The notes beneath the pieces were generated by a model. That model was not told the origin of the DNA and searched no databases. It saw only the letters and a list, made by a program, of their open reading frames with translations. From assembly GCA_002989075.1 (NCBI GenBank), contig PSQN01000007.1, positions 754,802 to 818,801 on the forward strand: a stretch of 64,000 nucleotides of DNA, given 5' to 3'. This document shows, in pieces, positions 25,931 through 39,055 of the stretch (its first letter is position 1; each line of letters opens with the position of its first letter). The translations under genes were made by a program, and so were the position numbers. The DNA is from Arthonia radiata (taxonomy: Eukaryota > Ascomycota > Arthoniomycetes > Arthoniales > Arthoniaceae).

Positions 25931-28900
25931 AACTAGGTAATATAGATAAGAAAGGGCTATAAGCCTATATAATTAGTCTATAATATAATACTAAAGAGAA
26001 GATAGAATACCTTAAGTATAGTTTAGAATATAAAATTAGTACAGTCTTAAACTTCAAGACTATATATATATAATTATAAAGCTTAAGCTATAGAAAAGCT
26101 AAAATAAGACTTTTATAGAGGAAAAATATAGAACTATTCTAATAAGCTAAGAAAAACTACTTATATAGACTAAATCCTAACTAAATAAAAGGTAGAGAAC
26201 TATAAGAAGACTACCTAAACTAGTACTAAAGTTAGTATAGATTAGTAGTATAATACTATTTAATTTAGCTATAACTACTATTAATATAGTCTTAAATTTA
26301 GTTAACTAGATCTACTATAGCTAGGTTATTAGAAGCCTTATTTATAGATAGCTAAGGGCTATATAACCCTATATTAGAATTAAAGCTCTAGTATAGTAAC
26401 TTAATATACTTAAAGTTTTTGGTATTAGCCTTATTAACTAACTTGTTATTTAGACTATGCTACTAAGTCTATAGCTAAATATAAAAGATATAAAGTAGAG
26501 TAAGATAGTCTTTATAGAAAGACTCTCTATTATTATAGATATTTTTACTAGTAGTTAGAAAGAAGTTAGTACGTATAAGAAAGTTATAGGTATATCTCTA
26601 CTAAATAGTAACCTAGTATATATTAACATAGAGTTAATTAGTATCTAAGATAGAAAGTATTAAACTTACTATTTTATACTTATCTCTTAACCTTCTAATA
26701 CTAGTATAATAAGTATACTTAGTATACTATCCCTTAGACTACTTATAAGTCTAGTCTTTATAATACCTAAAGTTAAAGTTTATAGAAAGAGTACTATATA
26801 TAGTTATATCGCTAAATAAGACCTTTATATAATAGTAATATACTAAAATGTAAACCTCTAGCTAAGGCTAGATTAATATAAATATACTATAAAAGATAGA
26901 GTTTAAAGAGATAGACTAGTAAGACTTTATAGACGACTTAGGCTTATAAGTAGTACTATAGTAAGGTAGAGAATAGATAATCTTCTTATTATTAGAATTA
27001 TTCTTATATATAGGGTACTTTTAGTAAGCTAGAGATACTAATAGTTAGACTAGAGTAAAGTAATAAGAGAGAGTAAACTTATAAGAAGTTTTAAAAGTTA
27101 GAGATATACTATCTAGTTTAGAAGAGTATAGAACTAGAGAAGCTACCAAAGACTCTAGAATTAGTAAAGTTAGCTTTAAAGTCTTTTTTTTATAAAAGCT
27201 ATATAGAATAGCTTTAAAATTAGTAGTAGCTTTAAAATCCTTAATACTATAATTTAAGTAATAGATTAGAGTTATAGAGGAGCTAGGCTCTATACTAGAT
27301 AGATTAATAGGAGTAAAACTTAATATAGTAGAGATTGTAAAGGTAGATTAAAGATAATTTAATTCTAAATTAGCTATAAACTTATTATTTAAGAAGAGAA
27401 GTAAAGACTTACTAAGAAAGAGAAGCTTATAGACTAAGTAGAAGAGTATAATAATATTAAAGAAAGAAAGAGAGAGTTTAAAAGAGTAGAAGCCTTATTT
27501 TATTTATATTATTAGATACTAATAATAAAGCCTTTACTTATAGATACTAATATAGAAGTAAAGAAGTCTATTTATATAGGTTACTACTACCTATAAAGGT
27601 AATTAATTAGTAAAAGTATATATAAAAGTATATAAATAAATATAAACTTAGGTAAAAATAGTATAAAACCTTACTACTAAGCTTATAATTTAAGCTTAGA
27701 AGCTTTAAATTAAAAGTAAAGCTTAGTACTATAACTTAGTACTATAGAAGACTAGTACTAAATAGTATATAGAATAATAGTAAGTAATATTACTCTTTTT
27801 CTAACTAAATATAGATATAAGCTAGTAGATTTTTAATAAGGTTATTACTCTATATAAGATAATAGATAGAAGGTATAATAGATATAGTAGATTATATCTA
27901 AATTAAGAGTAATTCTTCTTGAGAGGGAAGATAGTTATAAGATATAAACGTTCTAATAGTAAATTAGAATAGAATATTACCTCTTTAGAAAGGCTATAAT
28001 ACTAGGAGAATATCTTTTATCTAGTAGATATATCTCTTTCTTTTTTCCTTAATAATTAGCTTAAATATAAATAGAGCCTATTTAGGCCGTTTTTACTATA
28101 CTATAGCTACTAAATAAAGATATATTTAATCTATAAGTATATAAGATTATATACTTAGTCTATTATAATAATCTATTATACTAGTGTAAGAGTATACTAA
28201 GATAGAGTAGTAGAGAGAAAGTAGTAGGCTATATTAGATATTATAGATACTTAGTCTATATCTTCTTTAAAGATAGTATACTTACTCTATAGTAAAAAGC
28301 TATTTATTAGTAATATATAGTACTTATTAACTTAATGAATTATATAGCTTAGCTATTTATTAGACTTCTATATACTAGCTATTTTAAGCCTTAATAATTA
28401 GTATATAATATCTCTTATAAAGAGATACTCTATTAGATTAGGTAGTACTATATTATTAGCTATATACTTAGAAGGTCTATTTAGTAGTTAGTAATAGTTA
28501 GTAAATATTAGCTAATTATACTTATACTTTAGCTCTCTAGCTAAGATATTATAGTTCATAATGATAGTATATTCTTATATAATATTTATAAAGTAAAGCC
28601 TTATATAGATATTAAAGAGGCCTAGTAGTCTATTAAATTTAGTACGTGCTCTATATAGCTTCCTTAATAATATAAGTTAGACTCTAATTAGTATTATCTA
28701 GAGTATTCACCTCTTTTTTATTATTAGTAGCTACTACTAGAGCTTATCTATAAGTCTTACTAGTATATATTAATAGTATCTAAAATACTTTATAGAAGTA
28801 GATTAGCTAGCTATATACTTTTTTAGGGCTTTTATACTACTCTATATAGATAGGTATACTATATTATATAATTATTATTATTACTTAGATAATAAGCTTA

Positions 28901-29348
28901 TCTAGAGAAAGGTTTATATTAGCTACTATATAATACTATATTACTATAGTTAAGAAGAATAGTCTCTACTATATTATCTATAAAGTACTTTTCAAAATTA
29001 AGAAAGTAAGAATTAATATATAGTCTATCTTAGAGAGTAACTATAACTCTATATAGTATATTAGGCTCTAAATATATTACTAACTTAGAGAATATTAAAA
29101 TACTTAAAAAGTCTTAAGATATATATTTATACTATACTTACTTAGTATACTTAAGAATAATAGGCTTTATAAAATTCTATCTAGGTCTTACTACTTAGAG
29201 TAAGATATAATAAAAGATTAAATTAAAATTAAGTTATAACTAAAAATAAGTTATATAAGAGATAGAGACTTAATATAAATACTAGTACTCTTAATAAACG
29301 TATAGTACTATAGATTACTTATTTATAAAAATACTGTAGCTCTATATT
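25931..29348. other. AT-rich RIPped sequence, unidentified
   Basis: 3.4 kb with no protein I can place with confidence in any frame. It may hold the 3' LTR region of G2 copy 2 plus another, older element. No long perfect repeats, RNA genes or host-like codon use seen. Confidence 0.4.
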
Positions 29349-29353
29349 AAAAA
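29349..29353. repeat. Target-site duplication of Copia B (left)
   Basis: AAAAA, repeated at 34767-34771 just outside the other LTR. A 5 bp duplication is usual for Copia integrases. Because it is homopolymeric in AT-rich DNA it is weaker evidence than a mixed pentamer. Confidence 0.6.
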
Positions 29354-29862
29354 TGTTCAAAAAGGTAGCAGAGAAGAAGAAGAATACTACTACAAAGAGT
29401 AGAAAGACGAGACCAGCTTAAGACTAGTACAATACTTAGACTTAATATAGGTACAATACTTAGTAGCAAGGAGAAGCTATTGTTATATTGTCTGTCTTAT
29501 TAGCTAGAATTCTCTAAAGAGATCCTAGCTTATATATCTAAGTTTAGCGGCCTATATAGGGCTTACTAGATATCTATTCTTTTAATAGAGGTCAGATAAC
29601 CTATAACTTACTATATAAGATAGTAATTCTATTTATTTAAAACTATTAGTCTTTAAGTCTATTCTATGTTATCTTAGACTATAGGCCAGCTGTCTAGAAT
29701 AGGTCGTATAATGCTTCTTTTTGTTCTAGGTCCGGGCTACTAGGCCCGACTCTTTAGGTAAAAGGCTTGTTCTATTTTAGACCGAGATAGCTGGTAGAAC
29801 CTATTCAATACTCTAGGCCTCTAGGGATTCTAGCTAACCAGCTAGTTGATTAATTTTTAATA
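29354..29862 (-). repeat. 3' LTR of Copia B
   Basis: 509 bp. On the minus strand it begins TATTAAAAATTAATC (TG mutated to TA) and ends TTTTTGAACA. The minus-strand tract AAGGAGGTG directly before it is the likely polypurine tract. Confidence 0.88.
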
Positions 29863-29907
29863 CACCTCCTTAATCGACTACTTGTTTTAGCCGGATTATA
29901 AGCTAAT

Positions 29908-32900
29908 TTAAGTTCTAAACGTTAGTATTTTAGCTAAGTCGATTAATTTTGTTAAACTGTCTGCTAATTGTTCCTTTATAGAAACGTATTTAAGCTCTAT
30001 TTGGCCTGCCTGAACGTTTTCTCTAATATAGTGATACTGTATATCAATATGCTTAGATTTAGCTCGGAAGGTAGGGTTTTTTATAAGTTCTTTTGTCGAA
30101 TTGCTGTCGGTAAGTAACAGTTTTACTAGCAAAACCGGGGTCTCTGGTCTAATTTAACCGGCTTGCCTGGGCAAATATATGCTTGCTTAGTGTGTTGGAG
30201 CCCGCCGAGTCTTTTTATCCGCAGACTTTTTAAAAGTACCCGCTAAAACGGTAGTAATCGAATTTTCTTCGAAAATCCTGGACAGTTCGATAGCAATTAA
30301 TTGGATAAATAACTGTTCCTTTATAGCTTCTTTAAGGGCCATATATTCGGCCTTACAAGAGCTTAAGGCGACCGTTTTTTGTAGCTTCGAATTCTAGCTA
30401 AGGGCTCCGTTCCTAAGTAGAAAGATATAGCCGGTAGTCGATCTCCTGGTACCGAAGTCCCCCCTTCAATCTGCGTTACAATAGCTGGTTATACCGTCTA
30501 TTAAGGGAGATTTATAGTAAAGGCCAAGGTTAGGAGTTTTATCTAAGTAAGCCTAAAGGCTACTTAAAACTCTTTAGTGCTTCTTACTAGGATTCGACAT
30601 ATACCGGGCTAGTAGGCTAGTTATAAAGGCAATATCGGGTCTTATCTTTGTTATTAAATACAAAATTAACTCAATTTGTTGCTAATAATTAGAAATATTG
30701 GTACTGCTAGCTTAATTAGGATTCGGTGTCAATTTTGAGCCGACGGGTTGCGGTATTTTTCTGGACATTCGACCGTTTTTCTTTAAGTATTTGGTTAAGA
30801 TTTTAGCTAAATAAGTCGACTAATCTAGGCAAATTGTTTTTGTCGGGCGATCTCGAGTAATTTTAATTCCTAGGAACTTACTAACGTCTCCTAAGTTCTT
30901 AATTATAAGAGTTTTATTTAGTTCTTAGTAGATTTTAGAGATTGTTTCGGTAGAATCGGATACAGCTAATATATTGTCTACGTAGGCGATTAAAATTGCC
31001 TGCTTTTTAGTTCTTCGAATATAAACCGACTAATTAGATACTAGGGGTTCGAAACCTATGCCCCTTAGTAATTCTCGAAGATAGGCTTTCTACTGTCGGT
31101 CGGCCTGTTTTAGACCGTAAAGGGCCTTTTTTATTTAACAAACTTTATTAGTTCCGTTAGATAGGCTAGTTAGTTGCTCGATATAAACAATCTCGTCTAA
31201 CTTTACGTTAGAATAAGCTAATTTTACGTCCCATTGCTTTATTTCCTAGTCTTTCTCTACTACTAAGGCTAGTATAAGCCGGTAGGTAATTAAATTTACT
31301 ATATTCGTAAAGGTCTCTATAAAATTGAGGCCGGGTCTTTACTGACAGCCCTTAGCTATCCAGCGGGCTTTAAAAATCGGCTCGCCCTTCGGAGGGTACT
31401 TAATCTTCGGTACTCAGCGCCCTTTTAGCGCCTTTCTACTCGACAGCAGCTCGGTTAATATCTAGGTTTCTTAGTTAGCTAGCTCTTTGAGCTCCAACTG
31501 TATTGCGTCTAGCCAAGAAGGTTAATCCTTAGATACCCTTATTTCTTTTAAATTAGTAGGCTCTTTAGTAACTGCGACTAAGGCCTGTTCGGCGTATTGT
31601 TCTAAATTATTGTAGAACTTATTAAATTAAATTTTATTAGCGTTTTTGTATATAAAATCTATTTTCTGGGCGCAATTAGTGTCTATCCGGCCGAGATCTT
31701 TAGTACTTCTATAATCTAACTCGATAGAAAGGTTAGACTCGTTTAGAGCTCTAGATTAGTATAGTTCTTATCTAGATTCGTCCGCTAGTTGTTAAGATAT
31801 AGAGGAGGTATATTGTTTCTTGTATAGGAAACTTCCTTCTTTATTAGAAGGTACCTTCCTATTATCTTAAGATCCAGCGGTTAAATTTAGCTTATTTTTA
31901 AACTTAACTTCTAGTTATTCTTTAGGCTCTTTAGAAATACTTTTAGTTAATCGATTAACTATAGATCTCTGTAGGTTACAAACAAATTTTCCTTTTTGAA
32001 TGTAGACGTCTCTCCCTCAGTAAACCTTCCGGTTATTAAGGTCTAAGAGCTTATATTAGTTCGATCTGTAGCCTATTAGAATATAGGTAGTTGCTCTTGC
32101 GTCTAGTTTCTTTAGTTTAGGTTCTTTAAGGTAAGTAACTGAGCTCTAGATTTTAATAGTACTGACATTCAGTTTTTTTGCTATATTTTACTTTATACGG
32201 GGTAATAAACCCCGGTAATCTAGTATAAGGGGTCCTGTTATAAATATAGGTAGCTGCTTTTAGCGCTTTACCCCAATATATTTAGAGTAGCCTGGCGGTA
32301 TAAAGTATTGCTTAAACTTTACTAACAATTGTTCGGTTAAAGCGTTCGGCTCGTCTATTTTGCTGAGGGGTATACGGTACAGATATCGTTAGAATAGCTT
32401 CTTTTTGTTCTAGAAGCTGTTTTACTCGACCTTTCCGATATTCTTTTGCGTTGTTTAAGTATAGTCTTTTAAAAGGATGCTTAGACTGCGTTTCTTTCTG
32501 AGTAATATAGATAGATAGTACGTTAAAAACCTAATCTTTAGACTATAGTACCTCGGTAGTCGTATACCGGGTTTTATTGTCTATAAAGCTAGTAAATAAT
32601 CGACCTTTAAAAGAGGTTTGCGGTACAATTGGCCCGCAAATATTTAAGTAGACTTTTTTCAAATAATTGGCCGATTCGTCTAGAGTTTCTCGGCTAACTT
32701 TAGCCGTTGCCTTTGCTTTGAAGCAAATTTAGTAATTATCTCCTGATTTGTCCGAATAATCTATTTCTAGGGTAACCTTTTTAAGCTGTTTTAAGGCGTT
32801 TTCGCCTATATATTCTATTTGTTAATACTAAAGGTCAGTTTTTAAAGAAATAGTGTAGAAAAATTGAACTATATTAATAGTCTAAGCTTTTATTACTATT

Positions 32901-34077
32901 AGACCGTTAATATACCGCCCCTCGGTAGTTAGTTGTTTGGTCTAATCAACTTTTGACTTATTTTAGCTAAGAGTTACCTTACCTCCCCTCTTTCTAAGCT
33001 TATTAAAGCTTAGAAGGTTAATTCTAAATTCCTTAACAAACAAAACTTCGTCTAGAATAATTGTTTTGTTCTTAAAGAATAGTTTTGCTTTACCTGTCTA
33101 AAAGGCTTAGATTAACTTTCCCCCTCTTTAATAAATAATTCGGTTAGTTGGTCGGATATCCGTTAGAAGGTTAATATTCGAGCAAATATAGCTTATTGAG
33201 CCTGTATCAAGGATTTAAGAATTAGTAGAGTGATTAACGCTGTCTAGTAATACTATAAAGCATTGTTCTTCTTGTAGGTTAGAACTGTGTACAGAAAACA
33301 TTAAAAAATTAGTGTTTTCGGAGCTTTTGTTGGAATTTAGCCGGAGGTTTGAATATTTTTTCCAACAAGTTGCCGGTTTATGCCCCTTTTTGTTATAAAA
33401 GGGGTATTTTTCTTAGTTTTTACTTAGAGATTTTAATTTTTCTTCGGTCCTTTACGTCGATTTATTGTCTATTGCAGTAAAAACCTTTTCTACTGGGGTA
33501 CTACCGCAAATTCGACGAGACTCGTCTATAAGTTAACTAAATAAGTTCTGTAGACTTATATCGCTAGTCGTTTGTCGATAGCTTTGGCTAATAATAGCTA
33601 CGGTGTGCTCGTATTCGAGGGTCAGATTGTAAAGAACGTAGGTAGCTACTACCTTGTTGGGTAGTGCTAGTCCTCGGGTTACTAAATTATCTATTAATTG
33701 CCTAATTTTAGTAAGATAAAGCTTAAGATTTTTTACCTTATTAAGTGTAGTGCTAAAGAGCTCCTTACAAATTAGAAACTCGGAACTAAAACCTTTCGAT
33801 TCGTATAACCTTTTTAGGCTATTTTAAAGCTCTAGAGAGTTATAGATTCTCTTTATTTAAATAAGAGGACCGTCCTCTAAAGTTAGTCGAATAAGGGCTA
33901 CTGCCCTTGTTGACCGTTTCTAGCGGCTAGCTTCGGTTATATCTCTAGCTAAATAGCCGGAAAAGGGATTATAACATTATTGTAGCCCTTTTTAGTTAAA
34001 AGAGCCTCTATTCAAATCAACTAAATGTCCTAATTAGTAGAGCCCTTAAGTTTAGGGATCTTGTAAGAGGAGTCTAT
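29908..34077 (-). pseudogene. gag-pol of Copia B, RIP-inactivated
   Basis: A minus-strand polyprotein frame from an ATA (mutated ATG) at 34077 to a stop at 29908, broken by many RIP stops. The last 74 codons are intact and read as the Copia RNase H C-terminus (HIDIQYHYIRENVQAGQIEL, then ADSLTKLIDLAKILTFRT). The zinc knuckle, integrase and reverse-transcriptase blocks seen in copy A are found at the corresponding positions, including the IDDILA block near 30960-30990. Confidence 0.88.
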
Positions 34078-34258
34078 AGCCGAATGTATAGTCGGAGATT
34101 CCCAAAAAAAGGAAATTCTGTTCTAATAGTTGAATTGGGCTTAAAATTTAGAGTCGATTGGTAATAGAATCGTCTGGAGGTGCCAATAGGTGTCGTAGAG
34201 GAAATATTTTCTAAAAAGAAAATTTAAAAGGAATTGGTACTAACTCGGGCTTATAACC

Positions 34259-34766
34259 TATTCAAGAGGGTACAGGGAAGAAGAAGAATACTACTACAAA
34301 GAGTAGAAAGACGAGATTAGCTTAAGACTAGTACAATACTTAGGCTTAATATAAGTATAATACTTAGTAGCAAGGAGAAGCTATTATTATGTTGTCTGTC
34401 TTGTTAGCTAGAATTCTCTAGAGAAATTCTAGCTTATATATCTAAGTTTAGCGGCTTATATAGAACTTACTAGATATCTGTTCTTTTAATAAAGACTAGA
34501 TAACCTGTAACTTACTGTATAAAACAGTAATTCTATCTATCTAAAACTATTAGTCTTTAAGTTTATTCTGTATTGTTTTAAACTACGGGCCAGCTGTTTA
34601 GAATAGGTCGTACAATGCTTCTTTTTGTCTTAGGCCCGGCCTACTAGGCCCGACCCTTTAGGTAAAAGGCTTATTCTATTTTAGACCGAGACAGCTGGTA
34701 GGACCTATCCAATACTCCGGGCCCCTGGGGGTTCCAGCTAACCAGCTAGTTGGTTAATTTCCAATA
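34259..34766 (-). repeat. 5' LTR of Copia B
   Basis: 508 bp; minus-strand start TATTGGAAATTAACC (from TGTTGG) and end TTGAATA (from CA). The next internal bases on the minus strand, GGTTATAAGCCC, are the same mutated initiator-tRNA primer site as in copy A. Confidence 0.88.
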
Positions 34767-34771
34767 AAAAA
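34767..34771. repeat. Target-site duplication of Copia B (right)
   Basis: AAAAA, matching 29349-29353. Confidence 0.6.
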
Positions 34772-35419
34772 CTAGTATTAAAGTAGTATTATAAGTTAGT
34801 AGTAATATTAAATATAAGATTAGGCTAATTCTTTCTTATATAGAAGTATATACAGTAGCCTTATATTATATTATAGTATAGAAAGCTAGTATTATTAGTA
34901 TATTATAGTATATTACTAATAACTATTATTAGTATATTATAGTATATTACTAATGACTATTATAGTAAATATATAAAAAATTCTCGTATAGTAGTCTTAT
35001 CAACTTTATTATCTAGAAGCTCTATATTCTTAGTAAGATCTATAAACTTCTTTATAAGGTATTAAACTATATTACCTATACTAGTACTATAAGAACCTAG
35101 TAAGATAGTAAATAGATTAGTTATAGTATAATACTTCTTATAGCTTAGATCTATATAAAATTTAGTAGAAGGCCTTAATAGATTAATATATATTATAATA
35201 TATAGAGAAGTTATTAATAAATAAGATTATTAGTATACTTACTATATAGTCTATAAAGATATTCTTAAAGTAGTTATTAACCTATAAATACTTAGACGTC
35301 TAAATCTTACTATATACTAGATAAGTATACTATATTAAGTAAGATATCTACTAAGTAAATTTACTTTATATTATATAAAATCTTACTTAAACTAGATATT
35401 TTAACTATTAAGATAGTAA
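34772..35419. other. AT-rich spacer with a short tandem repeat
   Basis: Unidentified RIPped sequence between Copia B and the Fot1-like transposon. Around 34888-34956 a unit of about 34 bp (core ATTATTAGTATATTATAGTA) occurs twice in tandem and is itself close to palindromic. Nothing else recognised. Confidence 0.45.
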
Positions 35420-35421
35420 TA

Positions 35422-35541
35422 CCCGCACCCTCCTTACTTGGTCCTATCGAACATAGAATTCTACGCTATTCTGCTTTAGGTTTCCTTATTCGTTAGTACT
35501 AGCTAAAGCTAGTACCCTACGCTTATATAAAATCTCTGGTT
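35422..35541. repeat. Left terminal inverted repeat of the Fot1-like element
   Basis: Starts CCCGCACCCTCCTTACTTGG and pairs with 37302-37421 over about 120 bp. Almost all mismatches between the two arms are C/T or G/A transitions. Inside it is a palindrome (AGTACTAGCTAAAGCTAGTACC, a mutated form of the right-end version). Confidence 0.88.
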
Positions 35542-35599
35542 ACACAAGATTAATTTACCTTCCTATTATCTTTCTACGCTTCAAACTTCTAGATATAGC

Positions 35600-37130
35600 A
35601 TAAGATCTATAGAAACAGGAATAGAAGATCTAGAAGCTTCTATATACCAATCGATTAAAGAAGAAGCTTAACTTTAAGCAGCTAGCTCGCGATAATAATA
35701 TCCTATACGCGACGCTTTATGCCCGCTTTCGGAAGCGCGGATCGATCTAAAAGCGCTATAATACCCCCGAGCGGCTTACAACTACTCAAAATAGAGCTCT
35801 CTGTAGCTATATTAATCGCTTAGGGAAGATCTACCTCGCTCCGACCCGTCGTATAATCGTATCGACAGCCAATTCGATCCTAGCGCAAGCGTTAAATGTA
35901 GATACAGACGCATCTCTCCCCTAAGTTTCGAAGTCTTGGTGCTAAAGATAGCTAGCTCGGTATTCTTAGTATAAGCTAGCACGCTAGAAGCCAATAAAAA
36001 TAACGCGGTACCTGACGTAGAACCAAGATACTATCCGAAAGTAGTATTAAGAGCTTAGAAAGCTAATACAGGAGTATACAATCGACCCGCATAATATCTA
36101 GAATATCGACTAAGCAGGCTTCTACGTTGAAATAGGAGCTTCAAATTAGATTGTAGTACGATTGTATACAACAAGAGTAGCAGCTCTAAGCGCAATAGAT
36201 TGTACACTAGTTACCCTAATTAAGACAATCTCTGCAACTAGATCGAAACTAGAGCCAATTACAGTGCTTTCAGACGTCGTTCACCAGATATACTAGGCCA
36301 GAACGGATATTGAAGGCGAGACAATGCTTGCTCTTTCTAAATTAGGCTATACTAATAATAATATTATGCTTAAGTACCTACAGCACTTCAACAAAGCTAC
36401 CTTAAAGAGGCAACAGAGAGTATATCGACTGCTTCTTTTAGATAGGTTTGCCGGCCAAGCTACTGCAGAGTTTATATAGTATGCCGACGATTATAAGATT
36501 AAGATCTTCTGCTTCTTAGCGCATATAACATACCTAATGCAGCCGCTTAACGTATCGATCTTCTAAGTTAAGAAGCACTACTACGCGCAGGTACTCGATC
36601 GGGCAGTACGTTCCGGCGCAACCAAGTTTAGAAAGACAGACTTTCTTAATAAGCTTCTAGAGATACGTAGGAACACGTTTAAAGAGGTAACTATACGCTT
36701 AGACTTTGCTAAAACAGGAATCTGGCTGTTAAATACAAGTAAGGTACTTAATTAGATACTGGACCTATATAAAGCCTATTAGAAACTAGATGCCGATTGG
36801 GAAAAGCCGCCTAAAACTCTCCAAACGGTACGAAAACTAGATCAATACGTTAACTCGATCGCAGATTAGATACAGTACCTGCAAGGTTCCGATCGTCAGG
36901 TTCACCCGACTTGGGACGCATTTAACCAGCTTGTGCGTGCTAGTTCGCGTACAATGACCGAACAGAATCTAGCTCTTAAAGATCTCGATTCTATTCAATT
37001 AGAAGCGTGCAGACGTAAGGAACTTAAGCGCAAGAAAGGCGATAGTCGCTAGATACAGAAAGGAGGCGTAATTACGGCTTCCTCTTTAAGAACAATGGTT
37101 GGAAAGCGGGATCGGGAGGGCGATTAAAGG
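35600..37130 (+). pseudogene. Fot1/pogo-type DDE transposase, RIP-inactivated
   Basis: A single plus-strand frame, with stops where Gln or Trp is expected, reads as a pogo/Tc5-type transposase. N-terminal helix-turn-helix: FKQLARDNNILYATLYARFRKRG. CENP-B-like second DNA-binding part: YNTPERLTTTQNRALCSYINRLGKI. Then the DDE_1 core: NID.AGF..EIGAS, LLLLDRFAGQATAEFI.YADDYKIKIFCF, YLMQPLNVSIF.V.KHYYAQVLDRAV, and FAKTGIWLLN.SKVLN. A Lys/Arg-rich C-terminus follows. In this family LLLDGHxSH carries the second catalytic Asp; here the copy reads LLLDRFAG, so it is degraded beyond stops. The exact start codon is not visible. Confidence 0.85.
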
Positions 37131-37301
37131 GAAGCTCGGCGCGCAGAGAACGTAGGAACGGGACAAGCTAGAGCTCCAACTGCTAAAACAAGCAAGCTAG
37201 CTATAAGATTGGAACTCAAGCTATCGATTGGTAAGCAGATTATCGAGTTCTGAGCTTGTTACGATCTATAAGTAGCTAATATAAGCGAATCGATCTCGTA
37301 T

Positions 37302-37421
37302 AACTAGAAATTTTGTATAAGCGTAGGGTGCTAGCTTCAGCTAGCACCAACAAATAAGGAAACCTAAAGCGGAATAGCGTAGAATTCTATGTCCGATAGG
37401 ACCAAGTGAGGAGGGTGCGGG
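37302..37421. repeat. Right terminal inverted repeat of the Fot1-like element
   Basis: Ends GTGAGGAGGGTGCGGG, the inverted partner of the left end, and carries the subterminal palindrome GTGCTAGCTTCAGCTAGCAC. Less mutated than the left arm. Confidence 0.88.
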
Positions 37422-37423
37422 TA

Positions 37424-38040
37424 ATTCTAATTTATCTTATAATTAATAAAGAGTTAGTATTTATATATCTTAATATTTATAGAATATATCTTAAATGTAA
37501 TATCTTTAGCTAGAAAGTACTCTTATATATAGATACTAGAAAGTAAGGTATTATAAAGTATTTAATACTCTTTATTAGTATAATCTTATTTTATCTATAT
37601 ATATTAGTATAAAAATTATAGCTAATAAAAATAACTTGACTATACTTTATATAGCTATTAAGCTAAAATAGATATCTTAATATAATAATGTATCTAGATA
37701 GTATAATCTAAATATTATAGCTATAACTATAGTATCTAGATATTATATATATAGAAAAATTCTATATTTTAGAGTACTATAGCTTAGTAGGTTTATTAAT
37801 ATAGTATACTATACTAAAGTATATCTTAATATAAATATTACATATAAGATAAATAGATTATACTAGTATATCTATAATAATCTTATAATCTATAATATTA
37901 CTTATCTCTATCTATTAGCTTACTACTTACTAGTAGTAAGTAAAGCCTACTTTTTAAGTATTGCTATAATTATTTTATATTTAAGCTTTAGAAATAGTAG
38001 ATAAGTTTAAATATAGTGTTTAAGAGTATTTAGCTTAAGT
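37424..38040. other. AT-rich RIPped sequence, unidentified
   Basis: No readable protein, RNA gene or clear repeat. It abuts the start of R1 copy 2. Confidence 0.4.
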
Positions 38041-39055
38041 AGTACCTTAGAGGCCCTCTTAAAAGTTTAGAGATAGTTATAGTATAGTTATAAAAAGGTT
38101 ATAATATAGTTTTGAGTATATATACTATACTAATCTAGATTAAATAAACTACTAAAACTATATTAAAACTAGAATAGTTTCTTAGATACTCTCTATATCT
38201 AGAGTAGTAAAAGACTCTATATCTAGTAATATATTTTTAATTTAGTAAATTCTAATTAAAGTTAGAGCTACTATACTAGTATATATATATATATTTATTT
38301 ATTTAACTATATTTTTACTAATATACTATTTTATATTTTATTCTTATTATTTAAATTAGTTAGAGAATTAAGAAAATTATCTAGGAGAGTTCTAGTTACG
38401 GTTATAAGACTTCATTCTATATAATATAGGTAATGTAATACCATTATAAAACTATATATAAAACTATTTTAGGGAGCTACGCTAGGGTTAGCTAACCCTT
38501 TTCTAAAGAAGAAATAGCTATCTAGTAATATAAAGCTAACTTACTGACTAGTAACGCTAGATAAAAAATTATTAAAGATTTAGAATCTAGACTAGAAGTT
38601 ACTATAGAAAGCTATTCTAGTACCTAGTATAGTATCTACTAGGCTAAGCTAGACTTAAAAGAAATAATAAAATTATATATTCTAGATCTTATAACTGCTA
38701 CCTATACTAAAAGTATATTAGAATCTAGATAAAAATCTAAATCTTAAGTAGAGTTAGACCGGTAGCGGGTCGTTCGTTTAATATATAGTTATAATATAGT
38801 AGTAAAACTAAGTTAGATCTTGTTTCTATTATAATTATAATAAGGTTAACTATTACAACTAGATTATTAGCAAAAATTAATATATTAATAAACGTAATAA
38901 TTATAAGATTTAAATATATAAGTATTTTTAAATATAGATAGTATCAAGATATTCCAGCCCTAAAACTATTCTATATCTATTTTAGTATAGTATTGTAATA
39001 ATATTATAATAGTATTTTAATTATATCTTAACCTATAGAATAGACTATAAGGTAT
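38041..39055 (+). repeat. Repeat R1, copy 2
   Basis: About 1.0 kb from AGTACCTTAGAGGCCCTCT to GACTATAAGGTATA. Same orientation as copy 3, opposite to copy 1. It carries the internal inverted-repeat segment at 38684-38911 and the GGGTTAGCTAACCC palindrome near 38477. No protein readable. Confidence 0.6.

Larger units (their letters stand above)
29354..34766 (-). mobile_element. Copia-family LTR retrotransposon, copy B
   Basis: A 5413 bp full-length element in minus orientation. 5' LTR at 34259-34766 (508 bp), 3' LTR at 29354-29862 (509 bp), flanked by AAAAA on both sides. Same family as A and C; RIP-mutated. Confidence 0.92.
35420..37423 (+). mobile_element. Fot1/pogo-like DNA transposon with long terminal inverted repeats
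   Basis: About 2.0 kb bounded by TA dinucleotides (35420-35421 and 37422-37423) and inverted repeats of about 120 bp, enclosing a degenerate DDE transposase. TA duplications and the protein type fit the Tc1/mariner superfamily, Fot1/pogo branch. It is less AT-rich than its surroundings, suggesting a later insertion. Confidence 0.85.

Noticed and set aside
35812-35994. 60-codon minus-strand frame in the Fot1-like element
   Set aside because: The plus strand encodes recognisable transposase here, so this is a shadow.
35420-37423. hAT-type element with 8 bp duplication
   Set aside because: The 8 bp flanks do not match, while TA flanks and a pogo-type transposase do fit.
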